From assembly GCA_000151295.1 (NCBI GenBank), contig GG745343.1, positions 916,193 to 976,554 of the forward strand: 60,362 nt of DNA, given 5' to 3'. A program made the translations under genes and the position numbers. The stretch comes from Allomyces macrogynus ATCC 38327 (Eukaryota; Blastocladiomycota; Blastocladiomycetes; Blastocladiales; Blastocladiaceae). Shown in pieces: positions 32,772 through 43,878 of the stretch. The first letter of the stretch is position 1; each line of letters begins with the position of its first letter. The notes under the pieces were generated by a model, which worked only from the letters and a program-made list of their open reading frames with translations, was not told the DNA's origin and did not search any database.

Positions 32772-34610
32772 ATGGCCACCAAGTCGAGCGCGACGACACC
32801 TGCCCCGCTTTCCTCCATGACGCCCGCTCCGATCTCGCGCGAACCTGCTCTTCCGCCGCTCTCGAGTTGTGTGACCCTGACTGGCCCCGCACCAAGTGCC
32901 TGTATTGCCGAACCCACCACGACGCTCGCTTCGACCATGGCCCAAGTCACGCTGCCCGCCGCTGCCGCTTCTGCCGTTGCCGGCGCGCTACCGACGCTAA
33001 ACGTGGCCCCACACCTCACGTCGTTCATCTGGGAAGAGCAAAACTCGCGCGTCTTCCAGCTCGAGACGGATCGGTTGTCGATCTGCCGTCGCGCTGACAA
33101 CCATTTTGTCAATGGGTGCGTACACGACAGAACTTTCTTTCTTCCTCGCTCGCTCGCCCGCTGGCTCGTGCATCGAACCATAAAAATGAGAGTTGGAGGG
33201 TGCACGGGCAGATGATCGAGGGTGGAGACGAGGGGCATTGCAGCGCGGAGGTGGCGAACGCTGTCCGCTGCGCCCAAGAGTTTGCCGTTTTTGCACGAAC
33301 CGACCATGGACTGACCTCGCCAATGCGCAACCTTCTGTCATTCCAGCACCAAGCTGCTCAACGTCACCGACATGACGCGCGGCAAGCGCGACAGCTTGCT
33401 CAAGTCGGAAAAGGACCGTGACGTGATCAAGACGGGCCCGATGCGGCTCAAGGGCGTGTGGATCCCGCTGCACCGCGCCATTGACCTCGCCAACCAGTTT
33501 GGTATCGCCAACCTCGCGTTTCCGCTGCTCGAGCCCGACCCGTGGCCGTACGTCGTTGGCCCGCACGTTGCCTCGACCTACGCATCGGTTGCCGACGCCC
33601 TTGCCGCTGCGGCCGCGGCCGCCGTCGCTGCCGCGGCTGCAGCTGCGGCAACCAACAATGGCGTGCCAACGGCGGCGTCGCCAACGAGCCACCTGACGAG
33701 CCCGATCGCCGGACCGCGACCACTGCCGTCAATCCAGATCCCGGGCACGCTTCCGGCCGCGCCCGAGACCGGGTCGCTGCTTGTGGCTGCTTCCAGCGCG
33801 GGCGCTGCCGCTGCTGCCGATGCGACGCGCTCGGCGCTCCCGTCGCCGGCCCTGTCGGACCACACGGCGCGCATGGCATTCCCGCAGCAGTTCGAGTGGA
33901 CGCGGCGCCTGTCGACGGCCTCAGTCGCCACGTGGAGCCCGGCATCGCCCGATCTCGCCGAGTGGACTCCAGTCGTCGTCGGTCTCTCGACGCCCGCGGT
34001 CCTGGCCGCGGCTGCCGGCACCGCCGTTACGCCGCTCGACTTGAACGCAAACGAGCCGGCACGACCAGTTTCGACCAAGCGGCGCTGGTCCGAGTCGGCC
34101 GCGGCCGGGTGCACGACGTGGTCCGATGCCGCTGCCGACGAGTCCAATAAGCGCCGCCGCACGTCGACGCTGTCCGTGGCCACGACCCCCGCCGAGTGGA
34201 CGTCGACGAGTCCGGCCATGCTCGACAACGCTTCGGCCGCCGACGCGATGTGGTCGTCGCCACTCGTTGCCGATGCCAACGAGCCGCTCGCGCTCGACCT
34301 CGAGACGTTCAACGCGCTGCTCAACAGTTTTTCCGCGCCGACCGCCGGTGGCGCCGACCAGGCAGCACCGGCCGGTCCGCTCGACTACGTGAGCGAGTGG
34401 ACGACGCTCGACGCGTCGGCGCCGTCGTCGTGGCCCACGCCCGAGTCATCCGCGGCCGCCTCGCCCGCCGCGCTCATGTGCGACCCGGCGTGGCCCGGCG
34501 CGACCGATGTGCTGGCGCTCGACGCATGGGAAGCCGACTCATGGCGTCATTGGACCACGGGGGTCGTCGCGTCGGGATCGACGACGCCCGCATGCCCGGC
34601 ATTGGTCTGA
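32772..34610 (+). CDS. APSES-domain transcription factor (StuA/EFG1/PHD1-like)
   Basis: Two exons (32772-33115 and 33347-34610) give 535 residues. The APSES (KilA-N-like) DNA-binding domain begins about residue 85 with [17 protein letters not shown] and passes through DNHFVNG, recreated across the intron. [19 protein letters not shown] and [22 protein letters not shown] follow, an almost canonical StuA/Efg1 block. After it come an Ala run, a Ser/Thr/Pro/Ala-rich region and a basic SNKRRRTS stretch likely to be a nuclear signal. Members control morphogenesis and sporulation in fungi; here zoospore or sporangium development is a reasonable guess only. The 231-nt intron is one of the longest in this window and contains GGGTGGAGAC. 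It falls inside the DNA-binding domain, so both exons are needed for activity. Confidence 0.93.
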
Positions 34611-35317
34611 AAACATGATTGTGGACGTGATACGGGAAGCTGCGTTTATCAGCACACCATTCGTGGATTTTGTTTTGTGCGCCTCCCCTCCTCCCCCTCC
34701 CTCTCCTTCGCCAAGGACCATCCACCCACCCACCCTCTCTACACTCAATTTTGGTTTGTCTTTTCGGTTGTCTTGACTCGACCAGGCCCCCGCCGGCCGG
34801 GCGTCGTCCGTCTTGTTACAATACCCCAAGAAGAATAGTACCGTATGTTTGCTAGCCTTGGGCTCTCACCGTGCAACGCGTGTCGGGATTGCGAAAGGAA
34901 AGGCCTCAACCGCAACGAGCCCTGCTATGGGGTTGAGCCAGCGCGCGGCAGGGAGAGTTACCGCACCATCTCTTCACGGACGATTTCGCCACTGCATTGT
35001 TGAAACTGGGCGCGAGGAAGGGACAGGCGCGCGTCGGGGGCGTCGGCGCGTGGTCGTGGTTAAACAGCGCGTGCTCGATGCGCAAACGGAACGGGCCGGG
35101 GGCTCGCCATGTTTGCTCTGTTTGCGGCGAGCGAACGCTCCGACACTGGCAATCAGCTGACGAGCCGCTATCACAAATGGAGGGCAAGAATACGGCAGAC
35201 ATGGTCTGGGCATGGCAAACTAAAAGGTAGGGTCGTATATTGATTGATCCGAGAGCGAAGCGTCTCTCATCGGCAACGCGCTCCAAGCGCGACGAAAGAA
35301 TCCGGCGAGGGGCACGT
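34611..35317. other. Convergent intergenic region, APSES gene and NDUFS4
   Basis: No gene recognised. The first 200 bases contain a C-rich tract (34684-34740) and T-rich sequence, likely the 3' untranslated region of the APSES gene. Confidence 0.5.
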
Positions 35318-36066
35318 TCACTTGGTGTGGATGTAACGCAGCTTGCCCGGGACAAAGGTGAAGTTCTTGGCGTAGACCTTCTTGGTGAACTTGACCTCGG
35401 CCGGCTCGACAACCTCGTACTGCCACCCCTGGCGCTCGGCAAACCGGATCGCCTCCTCCTCGGTGCGGAACTTCATGAACGAGCCCTGCATGTAGTCTGC
35501 GCGTATGGCAGCCCGCGGTCAGAGCACGGCATCGTATCAACATTCGACGAGAGAAAACGGGTGGAGAACGCACCAGCCGACGATGCCCAGCCCATGAGCG
35601 GGTTCTCCCACCGGTCCTCAGCGTTCCAGTCGACCTTCCAGAAACGCGTGTTGTCGAGACCTAAGCGCGGTCAACGGCGCGAGCCAAAAGAGCGAGGGTG
35701 CGTGCGAGCGGCCAAGATCAGAATCGGTGCGGCGCGACGTGGTAATGACCATGGCCCCAATTGTCCATTCTGCACCGCTTTGCACGAACGGAAAAATGGG
35801 ACCTGTCAAGGATGATCCTCCAACGCAATGCGCGCTCGCGTGCACTTACCACTCTGCATGGCCGTCTTGGCTGGGCGGTAAATCTTGACGACGCGCTGCG
35901 TGGCCAGGTTCGAGGGCGCGCCCGAAATGACCGACACATCCACGTCGGCCGACGTCGCGGGCGTAGAGGAGGCAGCGGCCGTCGCGGCGGGGGCGCGCGT
36001 CAGGGCCTGCGCGGCCTCGGTCGTGTAGGCACGGCGCGCGACCGCGCGAATCGTGCTGGCGAGCAT
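35318..36066 (-). CDS. NDUFS4: NADH:ubiquinone oxidoreductase 18-21 kDa subunit (NDUFS4)
   Basis: Three exons join in phase: 36066-35850, 35660-35574 and 35496-35318 (160 residues). The N-terminus (MLASTIRAVARRAYTTEAA) is a clear mitochondrial presequence. The mature part carries every block of the complex I accessory subunit: VVKIYRPAKTAMQSG, WENPLMGWASSADYMQG (split by intron 2), FRTEEEAIRFAERQGW and NFTFVPGKLRYIHTK at the end. The subunit sits in the peripheral arm and helps assembly and stability of the NADH-oxidising module. Intron 2 contains the exact TTCTCCACCC decamer just after its GTGCG donor. The gene is head to head with the mitochondrial panB gene. Confidence 0.96.
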
Positions 36067-36676
36067 GGTCGGAAAAAGCTGATCTTCGATAAGCGGTTCC
36101 CGTTGGCGAATTGCAGCTAGTTACGGGACGTTGCTTGAAGTCTCCGCCGTCGTATTGCGGATCGCGTCGCGATGGCAGTGATGGCCAACAGGCAAACGCA
36201 GGGTGCAGCGCGGCGTGGAGAGGGGTCACCTGAGATGGGCTGACTTCAGCATTTCATTTGCTGCGAGACACACTTGTCTCGCGCCGCTGATCGCTTGGCA
36301 ACCGTCGCGCGCGCCATTCGCGGCTATTTTCCGTCTGACCAGCCGGTCGCTGCCGCTCCACTGCACGGATCCCCCGTCGCTGCAACCGACGCGCCCGCCC
36401 CACCGCTCGGCGCATTTCCGCGGAGGAAATCAACGACCTGATTCCTGCGCGCCGCTCGCCGCTCGAGTGACGTGTCGACGCCGAGCCCCGGTCGGCCGTA
36501 TTTTGCCCGGCTGTCATTACGCGAGCACGCGTCGTTACATAAAAGCGACACAGTCCCTTCCGACCGACCAGTTGCCACCCTACTCGCTGCCAAGAACGAG
36601 CGTGCGCTATCTTGCTCAATATCGTTGGCGTTTGCTCGCGCCACGACCACGACACCCAACGACCACCTAGTTGACC
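36067..36676. promoter_or_regulatory. Shared promoter region of NDUFS4 and panB
   Basis: These 610 bases lie between two divergent genes whose products both carry mitochondrial presequences. No TATA box stands out. No gene was found in the interval. Confidence 0.45.
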
Positions 36677-37906
36677 ATGATCCAACCGACCGCAACGATC
36701 GTTTCCGCGGCACTCCGCCAATCTGCCCGTCCGCTGGCAACCGTGGCCGCACGCGTTGCCTGCACCCTGTCCACCACTTCCGCAGCGGGTCGGATCACTG
36801 CCGCACCTGCCCGGTCCTACAGCTCGCGTCCACCCGTCGAAGCCGTCGCCAGCTACCCGCCCTCGCCGCTCAAGAAAAAGGTCACAATCCAAGCCCTGCA
36901 GTCGGTCGCGCGCAAGGGGGACAAGATTACCATGATCACGGCGCACGACTACCCGACGTCGCTGTGGGCGGAGCGCGCGGGAGCCGAAACGATTCTCGTC
37001 GGCGACAGTCTCGCCATGGTCGCGCTCGGGTACGACTCGACCGTGTCGATCACGCTCGACGAGATGCTGCACCATTGCCGTGCCGTGGCGCGCGGGTCCA
37101 AGCACGCGTTCCTGATTGCCGACTTGCCGTTTGGCACGTACGAGGCGTGCGCCAAGGACGCGATCCGGGCCGCGCAGCGCATGGTCAAGGAGGGGAAAAT
37201 GGAGGCGGTCAAGATTGAGGGCGGCAAGGATATGGCTGAGACGGCGCGCGCGATTGTGCGGTCGGGGATCCCCGTGCTTGGCCATATTGGGCTCACGCCG
37301 CAGCGTCTTGCCATGCTCGGCGGGTTCCGCGTGCAGGGCAAGTCAGCTGCGAGTGTAAGCTCATTCTGTCATGTTTCTGGACGGTGGACTATGTGCTCAC
37401 GCCCTGGTTCGTTCACTAGGCCAAGGTTCTCGTCGAGGACGCGCTCGCCCTGCAGGATGCGGGCTGCTTTGCCGTGGTCCTCGAAGCAGTGCCCGCGCCG
37501 GTCGCCGAGTACATTACGCGCCAGCTGCGGATCCCGACGATTGGAATTGGCGCCGGCGCTGGGTGCTCGGGCCAGGTGCTGGTGCAGCAGGATATGCTAG
37601 GCATCTTTGATCGGTTTGTGCCCAAGTACGTCTTGATTCACTCGCCTTTCTTTTCGACCACCGTCCCATAACTCACTCACCCGCCCGTCGACCACCAGGT
37701 TCTGCAAGCAGTACGCCAATATGTCCGAGACGGCCGTCGAGGCGCTCGCCAACTACTGCCGCGAGGTTAAGGCCGGCAAGTTCCCGGGAGTGGAGCACAC
37801 GTATCCGATGCCCGCGGAGGAGCTGGCCAAGTTTGAGGCCTTCACGGCCGCCAACGACCGCGCGCCGGCGAGAGCACCGGCTGCCGACCGTACCAACGCC
37901 GAGTAA
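36677..37906 (+). CDS. panB: Ketopantoate hydroxymethyltransferase
   Basis: Three exons join in phase: 36677-37354, 37420-37625 and 37699-37906 (363 residues). The enzyme adds a hydroxymethyl group from methylene-tetrahydrofolate to 2-oxoisovalerate in pantothenate (coenzyme A) synthesis; the yeast name is ECM31. Family blocks are present: [31 protein letters not shown] with the metal-binding Asp, [29 protein letters not shown], and [14 protein letters not shown] plus [18 protein letters not shown] at the active-site end. The first 65 residues (Arg, Ser, Ala, Thr-rich, few acids) are a mitochondrial presequence. The C-terminal tail beyond FCKQYANM is slightly extended and Ala/Pro-rich. A complete gene suggests pantothenate prototrophy, if the later steps exist elsewhere. 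Confidence 0.96.
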
Positions 37907-38684
37907 AACCAAAATAGTAATTGGAGGATAGCTGCGGCCTGGCGATTTGTTTCACACTCATCTTTCTTGACACTCCACCCTCTCTCAGGTGTTCGGGTGC
38001 CGCATGGTGCGGCCCAAATAAATTTCACTTGGTGCACATTCCTCTCAATCGCCGTGGCGGCCTGTGGGGGCGTAACGAGAGTTTAGAACAGCAGGCACAA
38101 TGATATCTAAGCACACAACACAACGATATTTATGCACACATTTCGATCCCGAACGGATGGATTCGGGTGCTTTGAGGCGCTCGCTCATGCCAGGCGCGTT
38201 TGGAGCGTTTCATTTAGGCTTGTTCCTCGAAAACTTCGCAAAACCCGGCGCCAAACAGCGTGCGGCGAGGAACTTGCCTGTTCGCTTGGAATCCTCTCAT
38301 TTTCAGTTCATGCGGGCGCTCGCATGGGCCCATGCGTGCCCCACCTCCACGTTTGCAACCTTGAGATTGCGAGCAAACTCCTGATGCGAGGATGATCCGA
38401 GATAGCGTACAAATGATTGTATCGTTCGAGGATCCCAAGAATCGACGCTGGATCCTGGCTGCGTGTCATGACCGGCCTCAAAAGGGCGAGGTCGCCCCGC
38501 CTTTGGCGGTTTCTCCTTTTTTGGTCAACTCCGTCCCGTCGACTTGCGCCGCCTAGCTGGTCTCTTCGGTCGTCGTTGACCCCGCACTTGCATCAAGCCA
38601 GCAAGTGTGCGCCCGCTCGAACCCGCTCCGCCCCGCCGCCGCGCCGCCGCGCCGCCAGTGCCCGTCGCCACCCCAATCAGCACC
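37907..38684. other. Intergenic region
   Basis: No gene recognised. It lies between the panB 3' end and the start of the TTD14-like gene, so it holds a terminator and a promoter, neither of which is recognisable by eye. The first part is less GC-rich. Confidence 0.5.
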
Positions 38685-40406
38685 ATGATCGCGGTCGAAG
38701 AAACGTCGGGCGTCTTTGTCGTGGCCCTGACGGGCGGCCCATGCTCGGGCAAGTCGACCGTGCAGACGATGCTCTCGGACATGCTCGAAAACCTCAACTA
38801 CAAAGTCTACCGCGTACCCGAAACGGCCACGATTTTGCTGAGCGGCGGGATCGTTTTCAGCGAGCTCGACGAGGAGCAGGCGGAAAAGTTCCAGGAGAAC
38901 CTGCTGCAGGTGCTGCTGCAGCTCGAGCAGACCTACATTGATCTCGCGCACTCGAATTACAAAAACAATGGGCAAAAGTCGGTCGTGCTGTGTGATCGCG
39001 GCACTATGGTACGTGCTGCCGCGCTCAAATTGAATGAGGGCCAGGACGGAATTGAACATCGCTGTGCTTTTGTTATCCAGGATCCATCGGCTTGTACGAA
39101 CGAACGGCTCTATGCAGCCGGTCTGATGCAAATTGTGCAAATCGTCGCCTAACGCGGTCTCTGCTAGATATCCCGCGCCCAGTCTGGCTCAGGATTTTGC
39201 ACAAAATGGGCCTCGAGGAGGTGACGATTCGCGACGAGCGCTACGACGCCGTGTACGTTGCCCACCACCTTCTTCACCCTGATTCAGAGCCAAATCAGCG
39301 TCGCCCATCCCGACTCGATGCTGACCATCTCCACCACTTCTGTTTACATGGTGTAGAATTCACATGGTCACGGCGGCCGATGGCGCTGAAGCATTTTACG
39401 GCAACGCCAACAACGCGACGCGGTCCGAGGGTGTGGAGCTCGCGCGCACGCTCGATACGCTCGTCAAGAACGCGTGGATTGGGCACCCGCACATGGTCTG
39501 CGTCGATAACTCGACCGACTTTGACCGCAAGTGCAAGCGCGTCGTTGAAGCGCGTACGTCCCTCTCCCCACCTCCCCACCGCGCCGATCCGACTCCTCCG
39601 TTCACCGAAACCGAATCCGCGACCGAAACCATAGTGCTCAACCGCATGGGCATGCAGGACAAGCGGTGGGGCAAGAACATTCGCAAGCACAAGTTTCTTG
39701 TTAAGTACTTTGACGCCAACGGCCCGTTCTCCGTCGAGTATCGCGATTTCACCGTCGAGCACCGGTACCTGGTGGACGTGGTCAAGGACGGCATGCAGGT
39801 GCGCATGCGCAAGCGGTTCGATGCGTCGGGCACGTGCCACTACAACTTGACGACGCGGCACGCACCGTTTGCGGGCCAGCGTGTCGAGGAGCGGCGGTCG
39901 CTGAACGGGCGCGAGTACGAGTCGCTCAAGCCGCAGACAGATCCGTCGCGGCATGTGGTCATTAAGGTACGGGCGCCCGATTGTGCGAGACTTGGTCCGG
40001 CGCTGGGTGGAGAACATTGGCTCAACTCATCGAATGCTCGCTCCGCAATCTAGAACCGCCGCTGCTTCATTTACGACAACCATTATTACCAGCTCGATAC
40101 CTACGTCTCGCCCTGTCCTGGCCTGGTCCTCATGGAGGCATACCTGATGACGCCGATGCACGACGACGGGTCGCCCTTGACTGAGGACGAAGAGGCCGCG
40201 GCGATCGCCGCTATGCTGCCGCCGTTTGTGTCAGTGGACCGCGTAGTCACGCAGGACCCGGCGTTCAGCATGTACACGCTGGCCAAGAAGGAGACGGTAC
40301 GTGCCGCACACAACGCGCTTTCTTTTCGCTTCATCGATGAAAGAGCACGGTTGCTAACTGGTGAACGCGATGCGGTTAGGATCGAGGCATCGTCTCGCTC
40401 GTTTAG
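38685..40406 (+). CDS. TTD14-like P-loop / CYTH-like protein
   Basis: Seven exons join in phase: 38685-39008, 39081-39093, 39168-39252, 39357-39553, 39635-39966, 40054-40296 and 40380-40406 (406 residues). The N-terminal AAA-type P-loop reads VALTGGPCSGKST, followed by VYRVPETATILLSGG and the Walker-B-like VVLCDRG. DGAEAFYGN, ELARTLDTL and WIGHPH..VDNSTDF come next, then a C-terminal CYTH-like part (HKFLVKYF, RKRFDASGTCHYN, NRRCFIYDNHYYQLD). This order matches TTD14, a GTP- and phosphoinositide-binding protein needed for TRP channel trafficking in flies. Exon 2 is only 13 nt (encoding DPSA plus one base); without it the MDPSAYIPR junction and the frame are lost. Exon 7 encodes only eight residues. 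Cellular role in fungi unknown. Confidence 0.88.
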
Positions 40407-40616
40407 GCCGCGCTTCGACGCGCTTTTGTTGTGGTTTGATTTTTTGATTTGGCGTGTCTGGCCGCTGCTCGACGTGAGCACTTCGTAGAGAAATGAGGGT
40501 CATCCTCATTTGCGTGATCCTGAGCTTGAAGTTTTTTTGTTGTTGTGTGATCAAAATGTAATGGTACCAAGCGTGTTGTGACTTCCTCCGGTATGCAAGA
40601 CAGCTGAATATCCATT

Positions 40617-41861
40617 TCATTGTCCCGACGGCTCAGCGGCCGCCATCTTGACATCCTGCGCTGCCTTCCCCTCCTTCTCCTCTTCTTCCGCCCTCTCCTC
40701 TTCCTCGGCATCCACCTTGGCCCAAAAGTCCCCGAGCGCGACCGCCTCCGCGACCTCGTCGTCCGTGACCAGCAGCACCGGGCGGCGCGGTACTCCCTCC
40801 GCGCCACCCGGGACGACCGGCACATTCAGCACGACCTCCGGCTGCAGGAACAGCAGCCGTCTATCGCGGTCCGGCACCATCGCATGTGCGGGCCTTAAAA
40901 GCCGCACCGGCTCGACAACCAGAATTGTATGCCCTTCGAGCGTGTACAGTGCGCCCACTTCTTCCGGCCGTGTTGCGGGCGCCGTGTTCAAGCGTGCGAG
41001 CTCCACCTCGATCGACGCCAGGAACGGGTCGCCCGCGTGCCGCGCGTACGGGACCAGCCGGTGGAACGTGACGGGCGCGTCCGGGTCGGTTGCGGAAATG
41101 GTCGTTGCGCGCATGACCGTGCCAAACGTGATTGGGAGCGGCGCGGGCGCGGGAGGTGGTGGCGCGACGCCGAGACGGCGCGATGCGCTGGTGCGCGCGG
41201 CGGGACGCGCGATATCGGATGTGGCCGGTGGAAAGTACAGCCACGGGCACGGCTCGTTGAGAATGAACGTGTCGTAGCGGTTGAGCGTTGTGGTCAGGAT
41301 GGGGGCCGCGTCGGTCGCGTCGTCGTCGTCGATGGCAGCGGTAGCGTCGGCGGGTGGGGTCGCACGCGTCGGTGCCGGTGCGGGAACGGGGACCGGGGCG
41401 GGTGTCGGAGCAGAGTACACGGTGCTGAGACGTGACGACGGAGCAGGTGCCGGTCTCGACGACAATGGTGAAGATGCCGGTGGGACGACGTTCGGCAGCG
41501 GTGCAGGGGCAAATGATGCCGCTCCGCCGCCCGGAAACGGATTGTTCGCTGGCCAACTTGCTGCCGGATACGCTGCCTCGGTCATGACCACGTCCGGCGT
41601 CGGCGTTGAAAACGTGGACTGGGTCGCTGCGGCTGTGGTAGAAGGTGCGGTGCTTGCGAGCGTGCTCAGACTCGACGTTGCCGCGCCGCTCGATGAAGAC
41701 AGTGTCGAGAGCGCCGACGATGGTCGGTCGCCAGTGTAGACGAGGTCAAACGCGCGGTTCATGATCACGGCTGCAGATTTCGGCCCCGAGCTCGGCATCT
41801 CGGTCGGGAACGCGGTCTGGTGGCCTGTGACGGTGCCTGGAGGACTCGACATTGTCGACAT
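40617..41861 (-). CDS. Unrecognised Pro/Ala/Ser-rich protein
   Basis: A single uninterrupted frame encodes 414 residues. The N-terminal 190 residues are low-complexity Ser/Thr/Ala/Pro (PAPAPTRATPPAD-like) with a short acidic DDDD stretch, probably disordered. From about residue 190 a more ordered part begins (LNRYDTFILNEPCPWLYFPP, then VTFHRLVPYARHAGDPFLASIEVELARL and VGALYTLEGHTILVVEPVRLL). That part has regular hydrophobic spacing, so it is probably a real domain, but I do not recognise it. The C-terminus is acidic with Glu runs (EEEERAEEEEKEG). It ends about 210 bases from the 3' end of the TTD14-like gene (convergent). The two nearby ATGs at 41861 and 41852 are both possible starts. Confidence 0.6.
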   Translation of the reverse strand: MSTMSSPPGTVTGHQTAFPTEMPSSGPKSAAVIMNRAFDLVYTGDRPSSALSTLSSSSGAATSSLSTLASTAPSTTAAATQSTFSTPTPDVVMTEAAYPAASWPANNPFPGGGAASFAPAPLPNVVPPASSPLSSRPAPAPSSRLSTVYSAPTPAPVPVPAPAPTRATPPADATAAIDDDDATDAAPILTTTLNRYDTFILNEPCPWLYFPPATSDIARPAARTSASRRLGVAPPPPAPAPLPITFGTVMRATTISATDPDAPVTFHRLVPYARHAGDPFLASIEVELARLNTAPATRPEEVGALYTLEGHTILVVEPVRLLRPAHAMVPDRDRRLLFLQPEVVLNVPVVPGGAEGVPRRPVLLVTDDEVAEAVALGDFWAKVDAEEEERAEEEEKEGKAAQDVKMAAAEPSGQ

Positions 41862-42051
41862 TGCTGGTAATCGCGCGCGAGAGCGACTGCGGCAAGTTGG
41901 TGTCGTGGGAAGCGTCGCGCGTTGTGTCGTCGCTCAAAAGACCAAAAAACGGCATTGTATATCAATATACGGTAAGGAAAGAGCGAGCCACGGGGATAGA
42001 ATCGGCCTCGGCCGAGCAGAGCCCAACAACAAACGTGATAACTACCGGCCA

Positions 42052-43090
42052 TCAGTCTGACGGAGCCGCCGTTGACGCAAAATTCAAGTCCAAAGGAGAG
42101 ACAGTCACATCGACCGGGAAGGGCGCGACTTGAAAGTAGTGGTGCTTGAGGGCGTCGACGGCCGAGGTGCGCTTGGCGCCGTCGTAGACGAGAAACTGGC
42201 CGACCAGGTCGAGCGCCGACGGCGATGCGTCCGGGATCAGGTCCTCGACTGACCTCTTTGGGAACTCGGGGAAGTGGATCTTGTGGAAGTCGGGCAACTG
42301 GCGCATCGTCTACGACGCGATGAACAATCGGAACAAGGGAGTTGAGCAACACCCTCGACGTTCTCAGGTGCCGATTCGATCTCCGTACCGGCCACTCGTC
42401 GTCGGATGGCGTGCCGAGAGAGCTCAAGACGACGTAGAGCTGATCAATGTCGTTTTGACCCGGGAACAGCGGCGCATGGTGGAGAAGTTCGCCAATGATC
42501 GCGCCGACTGCCCACAGGTCCACGGCCTCGGTGTAGTACCGCGCGCCGTAGAGCAGCTCAGGTGCGCGGTACCATCGCGTTGCGACCTGGTGGCTCATCG
42601 GGTAGCTTGTTGGCGATACGCTCGCGTCAAACAGTCGTGCCTGCCCGAAATCGGTAATCTTGAGCTGGCCGGCAAGCGTAATGAGCAGGTTGGCGGGCTT
42701 CAAATCGCGGTGCAGGATCGAGTGTTCGTGCAGGTGCGCGACGCCCGACAAGAGCATGTGGCTCCACGTCTTGACGTGCGGTTCTGGCATCGGCGTGCGC
42801 GAGCTCTTGAGCAGGTCGGCCAGGTCGCGCTCAGCGTACTCGAAGCACATAACAAACGCCGACCCGTGTGTGAAAACGTGCTCAAGCGTGACGACGTTCG
42901 GGTGGTCGAGGTGCTGCAGCGCCTTGATTTCGCGAAAGACCATGACAGGCAGGATCTGGTGCGGGCGTACGGATACTTTCTTGAGCGCGACGATGCGGCC
43001 CGTCGCGAGCTCCTTGGCGCGCACGACGACACCGTGAGCACCCTCGCCGAGGCGCTCGAGGACCATGTAGGATTGCATCGACTGAAGCAT
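42052..43090 (-). CDS. CDK20: CDK20/CCRK-like cell-cycle-related kinase
   Basis: Two exons (43090-42389 and 42309-42052) give 319 residues, close to the usual CDK20 size. Kinase motifs are complete: GEGAHGVVVRAKE (glycine loop), VALKKV (Lys), HRDLKPANLL (catalytic Asp), DFGQAR, and HQVATRWYRAPELLYGA with the T-loop threonine. The family-specific features are ERDLADLL, QLKITDFG, VDLWAVGAIIGELL, PLFPGQNDIDQL and LPDFHKIHF. The cyclin-binding helix reads MVFREIKALQHLDH in place of PSTAIRE, as in CDK20. In green algae and animals this kinase limits cilium/flagellum length, so it implies a flagellated stage here. A second start at 43078 would shorten the protein by four residues. Divergent from the NAK-like kinase. 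Confidence 0.9.
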
Positions 43091-43878
43091 CGTGTCGTGA
43101 AATTGATGGTGGTTATGCTGGGTGCGCGTAGGTTACGAGCGGAATGCTGATGGCTGTTCTTGTCGGACTTTGGATGCCGCGGGTTGCTGCGGCCAGGCGA
43201 CGACGAGCGCTCGGTGCCAGGCCCCAACCCAACCGGTGCGTAGAGTGCGGGGGAATGAACGCCGTTGATTTCGCTGCGATGCCCGTCGTCGTCGTCGCTG
43301 GCTGCATGGTTGGTTCCGCAAAGTCAACAGCAGGGGGAGCACGACGCGCCAGGACGCCAGTGTGTAGTCAGGCATCCACAGGCGTCGCATGCCTGGAGCA
43401 GTGGCGGTTGCGCAGGCGTCGCAGCCTTTTGTTGTTCGGCTTGTTTGCCACGACGAAAGGAGAGTGTGTGCTGTCGCCTTGGCAGCACGTCGCGACGCAC
43501 GCTGCACCTCCGGCCTCGCGCCGTTGCCCCGACTGGCCTTTCTCCACTTCCTCGCAGCAGAACGCACCTACAGCGCACGACAATTTGAGGGTCCGGCGCG
43601 CCCGCTGCACCCGACCAACTTGCCGCATTGCGCGCCCGACCAACGTTCATCTCGCTCCGTGCCGGCTGTTGACTCGCTCGCGATCGCGCTCTTGGACCTG
43701 TCTGCTCGACCGCGTCTTCTCCAGCTTTTTCGACACGTGCACGACGGCCTATTGCGAGAATTCGCACAGAAAACAAGACGGAACCGTCGCTGCCCGACTA
43801 TTGCGCGCTCCATCCCGCCAAACGCGCAGCTAGCGATTGCGACGTTGCTGTAAACCGTTCCTCGCTCCAATCGCCGCC
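43091..43878. promoter_or_regulatory. Divergent promoter region of two kinase genes
   Basis: About 790 bases between the divergent CDK20-like and NAK-like genes. No gene recognised in it. Open frames here are short and lack any family resemblance. Confidence 0.4.

Noticed and set aside
42477..42486. Another copy of the GGTGGAGAA motif
   Set aside because: It lies within the conserved coding sequence of the CDK20-like kinase (GELLHHAP region) and is explained by that.
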